From positions 20,330,816 to 20,394,815 of the forward strand of contig NC_091098.1 of the NCBI RefSeq assembly GCF_024713975.1: a stretch of DNA of 64,000 bases. The letters are read 5' to 3'. Both the position numbers and the translations under genes were made by a program. Positions 1-31,739 of the stretch are shown here, piece after piece (the first letter of the stretch is position 1; each line of letters starts with the position of its first letter). The stretch is from Paralichthys olivaceus (Eukaryota > Chordata > Actinopteri > Pleuronectiformes > Paralichthyidae). The notes beneath the pieces were generated by a model that was given only the letters and a program-made list of their open reading frames with translations, did not search any database and was not told the DNA's origin.

Positions 1-244
1 GCTGACAAACCAGATAAGCCCTCAGTAGCACATCCGCTAAGGCTTCACAGTCCCATGTATGAAACAATTTAAAATTCACTAGATCCAAATTTTTACTTGG
101 ATCTGCCCCAAAATTACACAAACTCATTAATAACGGTCCCCTGAACACTGGGTTTGTTGTTTTCATCAAGATTAAAAAATTAAAATCTCACAATGTTACA
201 CAAAGTGGGAAAAACATATCTGCACCAACATTTTAACAGTTCTT

Positions 245-345
245 CACTGACACAATATCACAGCGTTTCACCGTGTTTTATGAAAATCCATTCAGTTGTT
301 TTTGTTTTTACAAACACAAAGACATAACCTCCTCGGCAGAGCTAA
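245..345 (+). repeat. Dispersed teleost repeat fragment
   Basis: The stretch reads as a description of 'tttatgaaaatccattcagt', then an A/C-rich AAACAAAC-like run and 'acctcctcggcagag'. This order, with a CCTCCTTGGCAGAG-type end, matches an abundant fish interspersed repeat I recognise from memory. Related pieces occur at 14160-14312 and, inverted, at about 20168-20240. The family name cannot be fixed without a library search. Confidence 0.45.
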
Positions 346-3300
346 ATATCCTCTTTCCAGACAGTTACTTACGTCCCCTAAGTTCTCCCAAACCAATAAA
401 TCAAAGTGAAGAACGCCCAGAACTCAAACTGTAACTTGGCTGGAGAAGCGGCTTGAGGAAACAGCCTCCACCAAATGAGAAAACATTCTCATACGGCCCG
501 TGTTGATCTTTATGTCAGTCATAGATTACCACACGGGTGTGACAATTACCCTCTGCTGATACAACCTCCTGCTTTTTATTGACACCTGAGGCTGTTCGGG
601 AAGTTCAGTTGATTAAAACGACAGAATCCGACTGGCGCTCACTCAATCACAGGAGCCCCCAAAACCACCATGTTAAAAACTACATCTGTCTGTGCCGCCA
701 ACTTCTCAAGCAAATCTGTACGGTCCAAGAAAATGGGAGGTAGAGAAACATCCTCTCCCTCCTCTGATGTTTCCACATCCTCATCCAAGCCCGTTTATTT
801 TGGAAGTGCTTGCAGAAGAAAAAAAAAAAGAGAAAAGTAAAGCATACATTAGTGGGAAAAAGCAAGTATCAGTTTCCACTGCTTTTTGAATTTCTCACAC
901 TTACAGCAACTTAACCACTTTTGTTAAACTGGACATATTGTAATTTGTGATGCACAGTTTAGCGACTGCATAAAGGAGCAGTTTGTTAACCTGTGGGCCT
1001 CTCATAAGTGACTGAGGGGCTACAGATCGATGGAGAGACCCGGGCTGAACTTACGGTCAATAAAACAGCAGGTTTTATGGAGCGTACGTCAAACCGCCAA
1101 GGATTCGGTCGAGTTTGCAGATAAATTCACTCCGCACTTGGAATCCATTTCTCTCTAATGACTGGTTTTGTTGTATTGTTTTCATCCTTAGACTCCGCTG
1201 GTCAGGTCTGTTGGTTCATGCTGGTCGGGTCTGTTGTGTTTCATGCTTTGCGTTCATGTCGATGTGTGGTACCTGGTTCTCCTCTAACTCGCCCCTGAAG
1301 GACGTGTGTCGTTATTAAATTCCAATTTGTGTCCAATAAGGTTTGGTTTTGTGTGAATTTAATCGAAGTCAAACAACATAAGCTGCTGTCAGGTAGTTTG
1401 TCACAGAGATGCTGAATGAATCCAAGTGCCCCCTGTGTAAATAAGCGGAGGTTACGGGAAGGCATTGTGGGAAATGAAACAAGGTTATAATGATTTTGCT
1501 TGTTATTCTTAGTCGTTGTTTTGCTCTGCAAAGGTGTCACTTCCTATACCTCACCCGCCTGAACGGGTCACATGTTGAAATATAAGATCTGCTGACTTGC
1601 ATCCACTGTGTCTTGGGGAAATGTGGCATGAATGGAACCTGCACACTCAGGGTATCTTGTTCTGACTGGAATATGTCAACATGAATCCATTTCTCAGCGC
1701 TCGCGTGACCTGCACAAAAAGCTCCTTCCCCTTCCTTCTGCATTCCTGGGGAAGAGGAATGCAGATCGAGGACGGTGGCTTTATCTCTGTGCTTTTGTTC
1801 TGTGATTGATTGCTTCCCGGGACCTCTGGCAAAAAAAAAATCACAGATAATTTCTCTTATTTTTGGTTCATCCACAGCCTCCCAAAAAAAGTTGACACGC
1901 ATGAAGTGAAGTGATACAAGTGTGATGGGAATCGTGAATAATTTATTTTTTAATTCTTTCTTTCATTGTTTAGGTTCTTTCGACCGTGACTTTCAATGAA
2001 TATTTAAACACAACTGATCAGGTTTTCGTTGCAGCCGAAAGCTCAAAGTTCTCATCACATGTAAACTGATCCTGAGTTTTCTGCTGGTCGTTCTCTGGTG
2101 ACTCTGGAGTGGAGCTGGTTTTCTGCTTGGATGAGAGGTTTTGAGAGAAAAGGCGGAAAAGAGTCAGTGTTTCCTTTGACAAACGGGATCCTGATGCAGC
2201 AGTTACTGACTTTTATTACTGGAACAACAATTTTTTTTAATAAGCGTTACTACTTGAACGTTTAGTGTAAAATCCATGTAGATGTCATTGTTATTGTAAG
2301 ACAGAAGTGTAGTTGTCTAACCTGAGCCGTCTGATTTCTTTTATTATAATCATTTTTAAATGAATCAACAGAAAGAAGCCTCAAATTAGTTTTGGCTTCA
2401 CACTAAGTTAAATTTCATGATGTTAATGTTGTATCTTAACTTAACTAAACAGTTATAGCAGATATTAATACTCTATAGCTGCCTTCACTTTCCCACATTT
2501 CTATTTAGTCCACCACTTTTTGGCATTTCTTCTATAATAACATGACGTTTCCTGCAGGATTCGATCACTGTCAGCCTAATGAGGGCCATTAACATGAATT
2601 ATGCTCTGTGCTTTCACCTCCAAGTGGAGCAGGGCCTGAAAGGAAACAGTGAATTTCTTTATGATGCTGGAATCACACAGGCTCAGGATTACGACTGAGG
2701 TTTGTGGGTCCCGACCAGAAATCAACAAATCTAACCTGGCAGAGTTTGACATATTGACACAGCTCCTCACTACAGGGTAGCTCCCACTGTTCAGTGACTT
2801 GTGTTCCTCCTTGAATCAAAGACAGAGAAGGCAGACACGAGAAAGGCTGCCTTTATGCACAGTGCCAACGCAAACAATGGCTTGTGCCAGTGTAGACAGC
2901 TGAGCCGGGAGGCGTTCCTCGGGACTCAATAGCCGCAGTGTTTCTGCTGCCGGCCTCGGATTCCACGGCGGCACCGCTGGCTCAGCCATTGGAAGGGCTG
3001 CAGAGCACAGCAGGTAACCGGAGTCCTGACTGTGGCAGCCAGAACTCGATGGAAAGCAAAGCGAAGCAAAAATGTGCTGAAGTGATTAGAGAGCTGAGTG
3101 TGGAGAGGTGAGTCGTGGTATGTTCGACATCACAGGCTAAACTATTGTAGGAATGTAAAGGTTTTGATCTGTGTTTCCTTCCTTTATCTGTTTCTCCTCA
3201 AACATGATCCCCTTATCTCTCAGTATATATATCCTTATCTTACCTTATCTCTCAGTCAGTATATTTAACAGGCGAGGGTGCAAGTTGTCCTATACTATAC

Positions 3301-3593
3301 TTAATGTTGAATCACTTCTTTAAATTAACAATATGCTTTCATTCATGTCTTATTTATACTCGAATACTCAGCTTGAAACCATTAACATCATTTTCATTCT
3401 TAATGAAATGTTGTGCGATATTTGAGCAGCACAGTGCGTAAAAGATTATCGGCTGTTTATCTGGTTGCTGGTGCAGTCGACAATAAACGGAATCTGATTG
3501 AAACGCCAGTGATTATTATTATTGTTTCTTCCAGTCAATTTGCTCGGTTCAATGATGTCATTTAGCCCGTGGCTCCAAATTGATTGCCAGGCG

Positions 3594-3596
<3 letters not shown>

Positions 3597-3644
<48 letters not shown>

Positions 3645-3715
3645 ACACACACACACACACACAAACAGACACACACACATACACACACACATACACACAA
3701 ACAGACACACAAAAA
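3597..3715. repeat. (CA)n compound microsatellite
   Basis: About 120 bp of CA dinucleotide with interruptions (GACA, ACATAC, AACAGA). It creates artificial open frames of alternating Thr-His or Val-Cys on the two strands, which are not genes. Confidence 0.97.
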
Positions 3716-4423
3716 CAATTATTTTCATAACATGTCTGGTTTATGTCAAATGATAGATGTTTATTTTTATTGATGGATTACTCCTTGAAATCTGCTCTGG
3801 AATCAGAGGCAACATAGAGACAAGTGTTTGCCTCATGTTACACAAATTGGGACTCTGTCTGCTGATTGGTTAGCCACTATGGTGCTTATAGGTAGGGATG
3901 CTTTAGAAATGCATTTTTGTTTAGGGGCTTTAAAATCATCAGAATATGAACATTTTCTAGATCTGTTTTTCAAAAGGGTTTTCTATTTCTATAAAAGTAA
4001 TTGCAGATGTGCACAATCCAATAAGTTATTTGCATTCTTACATTATCATATATATTGTGGTTACATACATTTTCAGAATATATCACATACATGAAGTATT
4101 TTATTTTGAGTAATCTATATTCTCAGTAATGTAGAAGAGTGAGTAAGACATGCTACACATTGCCGTGCCTAATTCCTCTGACACATATACCACAGGACAG
4201 GTGTGATTCTGCCACTGCCCCAAATAGCTCATTGCACCAGTCCACCCCCGCGTCCCAGCAAGGCATCCCCCTGCTAGAAAAGACTGGTGTGTACCATCCT
4301 GGTGCATTGGAGTAACACAGACACGACAAACACATCTGACCTCAGCCGTCCTGAATGACATCAGCATCACATGTCCGCCCCTCAGGCCTGGTGTGTACAG
4401 ACAACGTGAAGTCTCATTTCTAA

Positions 4424-4437
4424 CCAGTGGGTGGCAG
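4424..4437 (+). promoter_or_regulatory. CTCF-like motif
   Basis: CCAGTGGGTGGCAG matches the vertebrate CTCF core CCASYAGRKGGCRS at 13 of 14 positions. This is a sequence match only; occupancy is not shown. Confidence 0.35.
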
Positions 4438-5420
4438 TGTCCCTCTGAAAGCACACTGCAGACTGTAGTCTCATCATCTAAGGCCTCTGTCAGGGTCTGT
4501 TTTGTGCGTCTGGCTGTCGTGTCACGCTCCTGTGACCGCCACAAGTATTTTTACCCGCTGTGGCCTTTCTCACATTTACAGTCTGGGCTGCTTTGAGCTC
4601 AAACCACCGGAGACGGCGTCTAAATCTCGCACTTCTTTTTTTCAACTGACCCCAAAATTGCATTTCACTGTCATTGAAAAACTCTGCACATCGATCTGCC
4701 ACAAAGGAAGTGAGAATGAGATGAAACAGCAGGGCATTCAGTGGCTATTTCTTCTGTTCGTGTGCATTCTTCCTCTTTTTTCTGTACAGTATTGTTCATC
4801 TCTCACACTGAGTGTTTACCAGAGTGTGTCACCTCACATGGGTCTATTTTTAGCAGGGGTGAATTGTGCTGTGTGTGTTTCCGTACCAGGGAGAGGCAAT
4901 GGTGAAGGGCTCCAGAGAAATATGCTATCTGTTAATGGACGTCACAGAAAGGAACATATTGTAAATGGACAAACACGGCCTTTGTCTAAAAATGGTAACA
5001 ATATATGAACTCTTTTTTTTTATAGAAAGAAGGAGACAGATAGCAGATGCATGTAGTCAGGCCTTTGTAGCCCTGTGGTCCCGTGAAATGTATTTTTTTA
5101 CAGAACTGCTTACACAGAAACGAGCACACAAACATGTGGGCGAGTTGTTAAGTTAAAGTTTGTTTGGTTTCTATCGTAAGGGTGTCATTTTATTCCTGCG
5201 TGTTCTCTGCACAGGATGGTGGCACTCGATGCCCACATCCAAATGTTTGGGCAGTTTGGAGTCTCCACCCCACCTGACTTGCATACATCTTCGGAATGTG
5301 AGAGGAAACCGTTGCAAACCCACGCAAACACAGAGAGAAGTAAGAAAAGAACTCCACCCAGGAAACACTGAGGAGCAGACCTGGCTCTTTCTTACTGTGT
5401 GAGAGTTACCCCCCGGTGAT

Positions 5421-5798
5421 TTAAAGGTTCAGTGTGTAGAATTTAGTGACATCTAGTGGTGAAGTTACATGTTGCAGCTGAAAACCCCTCACCTCACCCT
5501 CCCCTTCCAAACATGGAACAGAACCTTTGGAAGCTTCAGTCATCATAAAAACTCAAAAGATGTTTAGTTTGTCCAGTTTGGGCTACTTTAAAAAAACATG
5601 GCGGCCTCCGTAGAGAGGACTCGCCCCACATGTAAATATAAAGTATTTAAATATAAAGGTCCCATTCTAGGGTAAAGAAAACAACCATATGTACAATTTA
5701 GATGAAAAACACCAGTGAAAACATCACTAGGTTTATTTTATATTCAATTTCCATCAATAGATCCCTTTGACCTAAATCTTACACCCTGGATCTTTTAA
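5421..5798 (+). mobile_element. MITE-like non-autonomous DNA transposon, copy 1
   Basis: A 378-bp element with imperfect terminal inverted repeats. The left end begins TTAAAGGTTCAGTGTGTAGA, and the reverse complement of the right end begins TTAAAAGATCCAGGGTGTAA. It has no coding capacity. A second diverged copy lies in opposite orientation at about 47330-47676 in raf1 intron 1. I recognise the sequence as a common fish repeat, but the superfamily is not assigned. No clear target-site duplication is visible. Confidence 0.75.
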
Positions 5799-8550
5799 TA
5801 TGAGTTGTTGGTAGAACAAACTTATTTCTGATTCATATTTTTTCCAAAACTTTGCTTAAATCGAGAGTTGGTAATCATGGAAACACCAGCAAGAGCAGGC
5901 CACCGATACATCCCACCCCCTCCCCTCGGTCGTCTCATCAAAGCTATGCTCCCAAAACACAGAAACACTGCCTGATAACTGCTAGACGATAACGCCGGTG
6001 AATCATTTCATTTTGTCTGAATGAAATGACTGGTCGTTTTTATCACAGTCCTGCAAGGGTCACTGACACTTTCTTTTTTTCATTTTTTTTTCTCCCAGAT
6101 TTTTTTTATTGATGGCGATTGAACGATACAATTTTAAAAAAAGTTACCAACCTAAGATTTAAATAAAACTAGAATTGCGATTTAAAAAGCTTAATATAAT
6201 AGAGAAAGAGGAGAAATTGTTTTTTTACAAGTTATGATTATTTGAAATTGACGAGTTCTGGTTTTAGGAGGGATATGTGTCGGATTATTTCTTTGTCTGG
6301 CTCTTTTGGATGGTGACTTCTTGGCTGGCTCTCCAGTTTTTATTCTAACCTATCTGTCCCCCGGCTGCGGCTTTAAAGTAAGTGTACACATGAGAGTGCT
6401 ATCGATCGTGTCCTCTAACTGTTGACAAGAAAGTAAATGACTGTAATTCCCAAAATGTCAAACTAAAGTTTATAAGCCTTCAGCCCTATAACCAGTTCTA
6501 TGCTATTCGACAGTTTTCGATCCATCGCGCCGCAAACACTTTTCAGTCAGTACTGCAGAGATAACACGGTTTGATGCCCAGCAAGTACGATCCTTGTGAG
6601 AAGAGAATAGCACGCTGTGTAAAAAAACTCATTGAACCTCGTTGAAATAATGTTTTTACTGCAACAGAGCTTGTGTCTGAAGTCTGTGTCTTCAGTTTCC
6701 ATATGTCTGGACCAACAGCTTGTTTCGATCCTGATTGAAGCTACTTAGTTATGAACGGTAGAAAAGAGAAAAGCCTCCCAGCCATCACTTGCCGTTGATG
6801 AACTTTGATCATTCCCATTGATCCCACAGGCAACACATCTGCTCCAGCTTTGCTGCCAGGATGTGATGAGCAGAGGCAGCATATCCCTTAATTACTCTTA
6901 TTTCAGCTCTATTTATACATCTTTCTGCTGGATCTTTTTTTTTCATGCACAGGAATTCTTTTGTTCCAGAGAATTTATAGGGAAAGTGTGTTTCTTTTTT
7001 GTCTTCCTCTACAAAGTCCTCTGTGTTCACAAACCTAACCTGGGCCACTACATCTCATTTAGTATGCTGTTGTATCAAACTATGACATCATCTAATTGTT
7101 TCCAGACCAGGAGAGAACCGAGTTTTTGTTTTATTTTCCATTTCTTAGCGCAGGTCTCAGTTGCTCAGCAGATAATGAAAAACGGTGCATGATGTCATGT
7201 AGACGGAGCACACGGCGCCAAAATCTTGTGACCAACTTTCCAGGAAGCGTTCACTTCTCCCACCCCACTCATCATTTCCTTCGCTGTCTTTCCCTCCGAC
7301 TTTGTGTTTTTTCCTTCTTTTTTTTAAATGGGAAAATCCGAGTTTCCCTTGTTCCTGATAATTTTTAGGTAGTGCATCTGTGGGAATGCACCTGATAAAG
7401 GCGCTTGTGTGTGGCTGACCTGCGGATGCCTCTTGGTCTCGTCCCAAATGTAATAATGTATGTGACTTTCTTTATACTGAAAACAAGAAGGAAGAAGAAG
7501 AGAAGGGGAGGCACAGAGACTAAACTAAGGGGAGGTGTGTGTGTGTGTGTGTGTGGGGAGGGGGGGTCGAGTGTTGGAGCAGAAACTCAGAGAAACCATA
7601 TGTATTGAGTTGAAGAAATGGCATTTTATGAGCAGAGAGTGGGCCTCTGCCTGGAATTCTCAATGACATCATTCTGGAGCCGAGCGCTGTGCAGCCAGGA
7701 CTGAGGAGATGGAGTGGGCCTGCGCTCAGCCAAGGCGACTACACACTGGATCGTAACACCGGACGAGGAATAGCGAGACTCTGAGGCAGGCAGACGGAGA
7801 TAATTACACAGGCTCGTTAAGTGTCTCTGAGTTTGTGAAAAGTTTAGCAGCTCTGCTTTATAACTGGAATTCATCTAATTTGATCAGTTCAGCAAAGCTC
7901 CCTTTGATGCTTATGCTAAAGCGGCTCCTGAGCCTCATACTGAATCAATCACATGGCATTCGGGTCACGTGTTGATCTTCAAAATGAGAAAAGAGATTAC
8001 TTCATATCTCACTCCCACACAGATAAACTCCAGAAAGACTCTCCCTGAGGTCTACCACCAAAACAAAGTGATAGAATAACGAGGATGCCAGTTTTATTGA
8101 AGGAGGAGTGTCTTAAATGGCTTTTGGCTCCTTTGTTTTTTTTATTTTTTTCTGTTTGTTGTGTTTACTGGCACTCAGGAATAAATGGATTTCGGCAAGA
8201 GTGGAGCGATCGCATGATAGTCGAGCTCTGTAAGTTGAGTCAAGTGTCTGCAGCTCCGCAACGCATTAGCAGCTGTAGTCACCAGAGTCCAGGGCCAAGG
8301 TCTCTGAACTGAAATAGATCGGCTGGCCGGTCACTATGTCTGCCTCGCTGCATGTAACGATTCTGCCTGAGTCACACACGACCAGTCATTCCGTGCACAT
8401 CCCCTGCTGTGATTCAGGGCACATGTTAAGACGATAACTTCATTCTTCGTCGTTCATTTGAAGGCTCAGATGAAAACCTTCCAGAGAAGGTGATCATTTT
8501 AAAGGTTCAGGCCTGTAATTAGAGGACATCAACATCTCCCTTGTGGGACT

Positions 8551-8553
<3 letters not shown>

Positions 8554-8597
<44 letters not shown>
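8554..8597. repeat. (GT)n microsatellite
   Basis: A nearly pure GT dinucleotide tract of about 44 bp in non-coding DNA upstream of iqsec1. Confidence 0.97.
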
Positions 8598-8601
<4 letters not shown>

Positions 8602-9857
8602 GATTGGTGTCCCTGTAAACCGGCTCCATGTGGGAGCCATTCTCCTCTGTTTCCTGTGCCTGTTGTCATTAGATAGAAAATACCTTTGACTTGGGGGCAG
8701 TTTACCCCAACCCCCTTCTCTCAGAGGGGTGATTAGTCTCTGGCCTGTTGGAGCAACACTGTGAAGTCCAGAGACGGCACAGTCGACCCGGGGCCCGCTG
8801 CAGTCGTGAAGTGGGAGCATTGGAGTGCGTCGGGTGAGCTTAGCGGTCACAGTATAATACGGGTGGAATTCTGGCAGCATGACATTATCCACGAAATAAA
8901 ACAAAGCTGATTTGAGGGAGGTTGAAAATAAAAGGGCGAGAGGAGAACAGCCCTACAACACTGCTGTGGTTTTTCCGCTGCAGAATCCTCTCTGCTTCTT
9001 TTCTTAGATCCCATCTTGACAGTCACTTCTCAGGCCCTGAAAGGCTCTATTATTAGAGGTGCTCTCTCGTATTTGCCATCTCTGCCCACTAAGTCATTCT
9101 TCCTCTGTGTATAAAAGCCAAACAAAAGGTACCTCTGACATTCAAACACTCCCAAACCCTGTTTCCTGCAGCTTCATCTCGTCTTTACGCCACACTCTCC
9201 TCACACTTTCTCCGTTTCCATCTCATTTATCTGTTCTATACATGTACGTGCCGGCCTGGATGAGGCCGTCACTCTCTCTCCCCACCTCCTTCCTCTCTGT
9301 GCTTTTATCTCTTATTCCCTCCCCATCCTCTCATTTTCATGTTTTTACATTCTCTGATGAAAAACCTGAAAAATACAATTTTCTCCTTCACTCCGGGGTC
9401 ATTTGAGCGTCCCCTTCCTTGCATGATTAATGTTGTGCAGAAGGTGTTTCATCCCCCTCTCTCTCTCTCTTCCTATCTCTCTCTCTCTCTCTCTTTCTCT
9501 CTACCCAGCTACAGAGCCACAACGCTCTCACACCCTCTTCCCAGTACCCCGCCCCCTTCCATACTGCTTCGGGCCTGGCAGAAACCCACACTCCCGTCTC
9601 CCAGCCTCCGCCCCCCCTCCCCTACCCTCCTTATACTCCTACTACTGGCGCAGACAGACTACAGAAAGGAAGCGAGAGAAAAAGAAAGATCTCCACTTAG
9701 CTGTCACATAGACTGACTCACAGACCATGTATCTATATGAGGCTGCTGCTACAAGGCACAGAAATGGGAACGTCCCTGAGGAGTAAAGAGCTACAAGAAA
9801 TTGGAGATGACAGTTTTGAGATCCTTACGTGTGTTAGACAAACCTTGGTAGTCAGTC

Positions 9858-9908
9858 ATGGGGACCAGTGAGTGGGATAACTTATGTTTGGAGTACATCG
9901 CCCTGTGA
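9858..9908 (+). other. Upstream ORF in the iqsec1 leader
   Basis: ATG at 9858 opens 16 codons (MGTSEWDNLCLEYIAL) closed by TGA at 9906-9908. The frame is the same as the main iqsec1 start at 9921, and the stop lies 12 nt upstream of it. If the transcript starts upstream of 9858, ribosomes would meet this uORF first. The transcription start is not known, so the role is inferred. Confidence 0.4.
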
Positions 9909-9920
9909 GTGCCGGCCAGC

Positions 9921-28290
<18,370 letters not shown>

Positions 28291-31200
28291 TGCTCCGAAC
28301 ACAGAGAGGAGACCCAAGGAGGGAACTTCATGAAGGAGGGACAATTGCTTACACCAAAGGGACTGACAGCATAACTCTATGGCCTGTCCACTGTGTTTTA
28401 CTGCTGCTGTGATGGGAACCAGTCACACGCAGTCACCTGTTTCACCTCCGGGTCCAACTAATATGCAGGATGGAAATCGGACTCAAATCTTCCACCAGGG
28501 GCCTTTACTAGTTTGCCTGATCGTGGGCTTGGCCCTATCAGGGTCTTGTGGGTGGGGGTGGGTTCTGTACAGGAAGATGCTCTTTATTTTCCACACACAC
28601 CCCCCCGGCCGTGACGTCAAGTCGCTCCCCACTGCCTCCTCCCCTCAATAGCCTCAATAACCTCCCTCTTACCTTCACATAATCAGGAGGACAGATGACC
28701 AGAGACGAGAAAATGGCCGACCTCTTTCTCCGTCACAATGATAGCATAAATTCTTGTGCACCACCTTTTCTGAAGTCAACTTTCAACTCTTTGCGTTGCA
28801 GATCCTTCCACCATACGAATGCTCTTTGTTGTTGCCTCCCTCATATGTAGTGAAGAACGTAGGTATAATCATTTCACACTAACTGAAATCAAAGGACAGG
28901 TGTGCAACCAAGTGGACCATCTCAGTCATAGTAGTTCTAGTGCTGTATTTACTGTAGATTACAGCTATACGTGTTGTCTCCTAGCTCTCATAAATAAATG
29001 TGCCAATTATTAATGCATAATCTATTTAGTCAAGACTTCATGTACAGTATATTGTGCGTAAAGTAATTTGTAAGATTATACTTACAATTATTATTATTAT
29101 TATCAGCAAAAATGAATTTTATCAGTATTATACTGACTCTGTGGTAAGGGGACATAGATCTGGAAGGAGTGAACTCCCATTCAGTCCAGCCTAATCAATT
29201 CTGGAAAGGTTTTGCCTTTCAAACGGATCAGACGGAGCCTCTGGATGGCAGCTGTTGCATATTCGGGCCCCAAAATGGCGTGCTGTCACAGCGGAGGCCT
29301 CAATGCAGACTTCCTGTCAACTCTCTCGAATGATAAACAGGCTGATTGGTTGTTTTAATCTCAGTTTACTTCTCGTACTGTGGCTGCTCGGACTGTAAAA
29401 AAAACAAAGTGAGGAATATCAGGGGTGGAAAGACGCGTTCATGTTACGAGCACAGAGCGTGTTAAACACGTGAAGTCTGTTGCCTTTCTCATATACAACA
29501 GCTGCTCTCTTGACTCTTAAAAAAAATCAAACACGGAAAATATCTTTTCAAATCTTATTTTGCCTTGTTTAGCATTTTTTTTATTCACCAACGAGGTTTG
29601 GTGAGAGAATAAAAATCAGTTCTTACATAGTGAAGTATTTTTTTCATCTTTTTTCTATCATGTGTGCAATATCTTTGTACTGATTTTGTACATTAAGAAC
29701 AAGCAAGGTGTCCCTCCAATTTGTGTGTTTTTCATGTAACGTCATTATTTATTTATTTTTGTTTTTGACCCCTGTCAGAGTCTTTCGGTAAATTAATGTG
29801 CGGCTGTCCTCGTGATCTCATGAGGAGGTACAGACTTGGAGTTCAGTGAAATTTCTAGTAAGTTTTTCCTTTGGTTTTGCATGTAATGTTATTGACGTGA
29901 GGCTATCCTCTGCACATTGTATAACAAATCAGTGTTACCATAGCAAGTTTAAGTGCAATCATGTTCAGAAAATTCAGACTTGTACCGAAAGTGGAAGTAA
30001 GTCTGTTATCTTGTTGTCCAGGATGAGATTCAGGTGAAAAAATAAATATCTTTTTTCATTTAAGAATATATATATATATATAAATACTTACTTATACAAT
30101 AAACAGTGGGAAGAGGAATGTGTGTATATATTTTAATAAAAGAAAGGCTTCTCTTTGGTCTAAACAAAAATATTTTGCTGGATAAGCACATATGAAAGAA
30201 CACTTTCATTTCTTTCAGGAAATGCAGTTACAATATACAAAATGCAAACTGAACAACAGAACTGGGTATATGTAAAGAATAACTTTCTACATTCTACAAA
30301 TAAGAGTCTATCCTAGTGTGTAAATTAGTGACAGTAATCTGTGTGTCCCAGTATTCAGGTTGTAAATGTATTTTAACATTCACAAAGAAAACCATTGTCA
30401 TAAGTCAGGCTTGATCTGCTCATGTGAATTGACACAGAACAGACGTATCACGTATGGGACATTAATGCTCCGATGAATGTGTCTTTCCATGGATTCCATA
30501 TTTTTTCTATAGATCTCGGGACGTTTATTTCCGTGTGTGTTGTAGTGCTTCCAATGTCTCCAGTCATTCTTTGTGAGAACATACCCCAACAATGCACTGC
30601 ATGGATCTGATGCATCATGTGTCCTACTCACTGTGAGCTGATCGGGGGGGGGGGAAGAATCAGCCTATAAAATTTTTGACTTCAGCTTTGGTTTTGAATG
30701 ATTTGGAATTACTTGATGTTGACGTGTTCTTGTTGTTCCATGTTAGGCTGTTAGTTACTGAAGCTCAGCATGCATTTCATCAACAAAGCCATTGTGTAAA
30801 TTACCAACAAAGAACATTGCACTTCCGTCACTGAGGGCTTTCACGGTGTAAATACGGGATTTTGATGTGTAAACTGTGTGGTCGGAGCGGTTTATCTTTG
30901 TGAGGCTGTAAAGGGACCGCGGTGGGGATCGAAGGAGCTGTACATAATGTGTATATGACCAGTGCTCTATTCTGATATCTGCAGTCAAGACCAGGATGTA
31001 TATACAGAACGTCACCTCACAGATGGACGCCAGGGGTGATATATGAACATATCGATTGTCTCAGCCTCCAGCTGACATGAACTGACATTGGTTGTAGAAA
31101 TAAAAAAAACAGACTGTTAGAAAGTTCGCTGCCATTTACATCTAGCTCTCTTGTCATACATGCAACCACCCCCCCATACACACAAACACACATACTGTAC

Positions 31201-31410
31201 ACACATGGATAAACGTGCACACATCCTGCAGCAAGCTGTTCAGTGTGGCGTGAGACACATTTTTCAACAAAAAAAAGGAAAAGACAAGAATGGCCTCATT
31301 TATATGTGCATTCTGTTTGTACAGTGAGTAGTGAGTCAGTAAGACCCCAGTTATTGTAAAACTTCAACTGTGACAATGTTGAGAACGCAAAATAAACAAG
31401 TATATGACTT
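28291..31410 (+). other. iqsec1: Probable iqsec1 3' untranslated region
   Basis: No gene is visible in this stretch. Several AATAAA hexamers on + could end transcripts: 28993-28998, others near 30042 and 30100, and 31391-31396, the last followed by a GT-rich stretch. The longest form would give a 3.1-kb 3' UTR. The actual end is not determined by sequence. A (TA)n run lies at about 30066-30081 and a G11 run near 30645. Confidence 0.5.
31391..31396 (+). promoter_or_regulatory. Candidate distal polyadenylation signal of iqsec1
   Basis: AATAAA followed within 40 nt by T/G-rich sequence. It is the last such signal before the repeat-rich spacer. Confidence 0.4.
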
Positions 31411-31466
31411 ACGGTACACCTGCTGTCTTATTGCTCTCCAGCATATCAAGCATTTCATTGAGCAAC

Positions 31467-31705
31467 TCTGTTCAGTTTTATTGGTTTTGCACCAAATCCC
31501 TAACATACGTCATCTCAAGGCACTTTACATGAGACCTTAGAGAAACACAGTTCCCACAATCAGCAAACACTTGGTGACTGTGGAGAGAAAAAACCCTCTA
31601 CAACCAGACTCGGTGTGGGCGAACATCTGCCTCGACCGGTTGGTGTGAGGGGAGAGAAATGGGCAGGAGGGGGATAGAAAGTGGGAGAGAGAGAGAGAGA
31701 GAGCA
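31467..31705 (+). mobile_element. Teleost SINE-like dispersed repeat
   Basis: The start, 'ttcagttttattggttttgc' then 'catctcaaggcactttacat', and the downstream 'ctgcctcgaccggttggtgt' are hallmarks of a very abundant fish repeat (TTTATTTGTATAGCGCC... type, from memory). It ends in a (GA)n tract. A piece of the same head lies inverted at about 39200-39283. Confidence 0.65.
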
Positions 31706-31739
31706 GCTGTGTAAAAATCATATTTAAACTCTGAAAAAA

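Larger units (their letters stand above)
1..9650. other. Non-coding region upstream of iqsec1
   Basis: I see no gene in this stretch. The longest reading frames (for example 168 codons at 4502-5008 on + and 121 codons at 1537-1902 on -) show no recognisable domain, lack credible splice partners and overlap simple sequence. It may be intergenic DNA or an intron of a longer iqsec1 transcript, because mammalian IQSEC1 has several distant first exons. A GC-richer patch at about 2880-3060 ends in a donor-like CAG|GTAACC and could hold an untranslated exon, but nothing proves it. Identifiable contents are microsatellites, a MITE-like element and a dispersed repeat, listed separately. Confidence 0.6.

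Noticed and set aside
3446..3773. 90- and 83-codon frames
   Set aside because: Produced by the CA repeat at 3597-3715.
4502..5008. 168-codon plus-strand frame
   Set aside because: A hydrophobic patch is present but the composition is random-like; no family, promoter or splice support.
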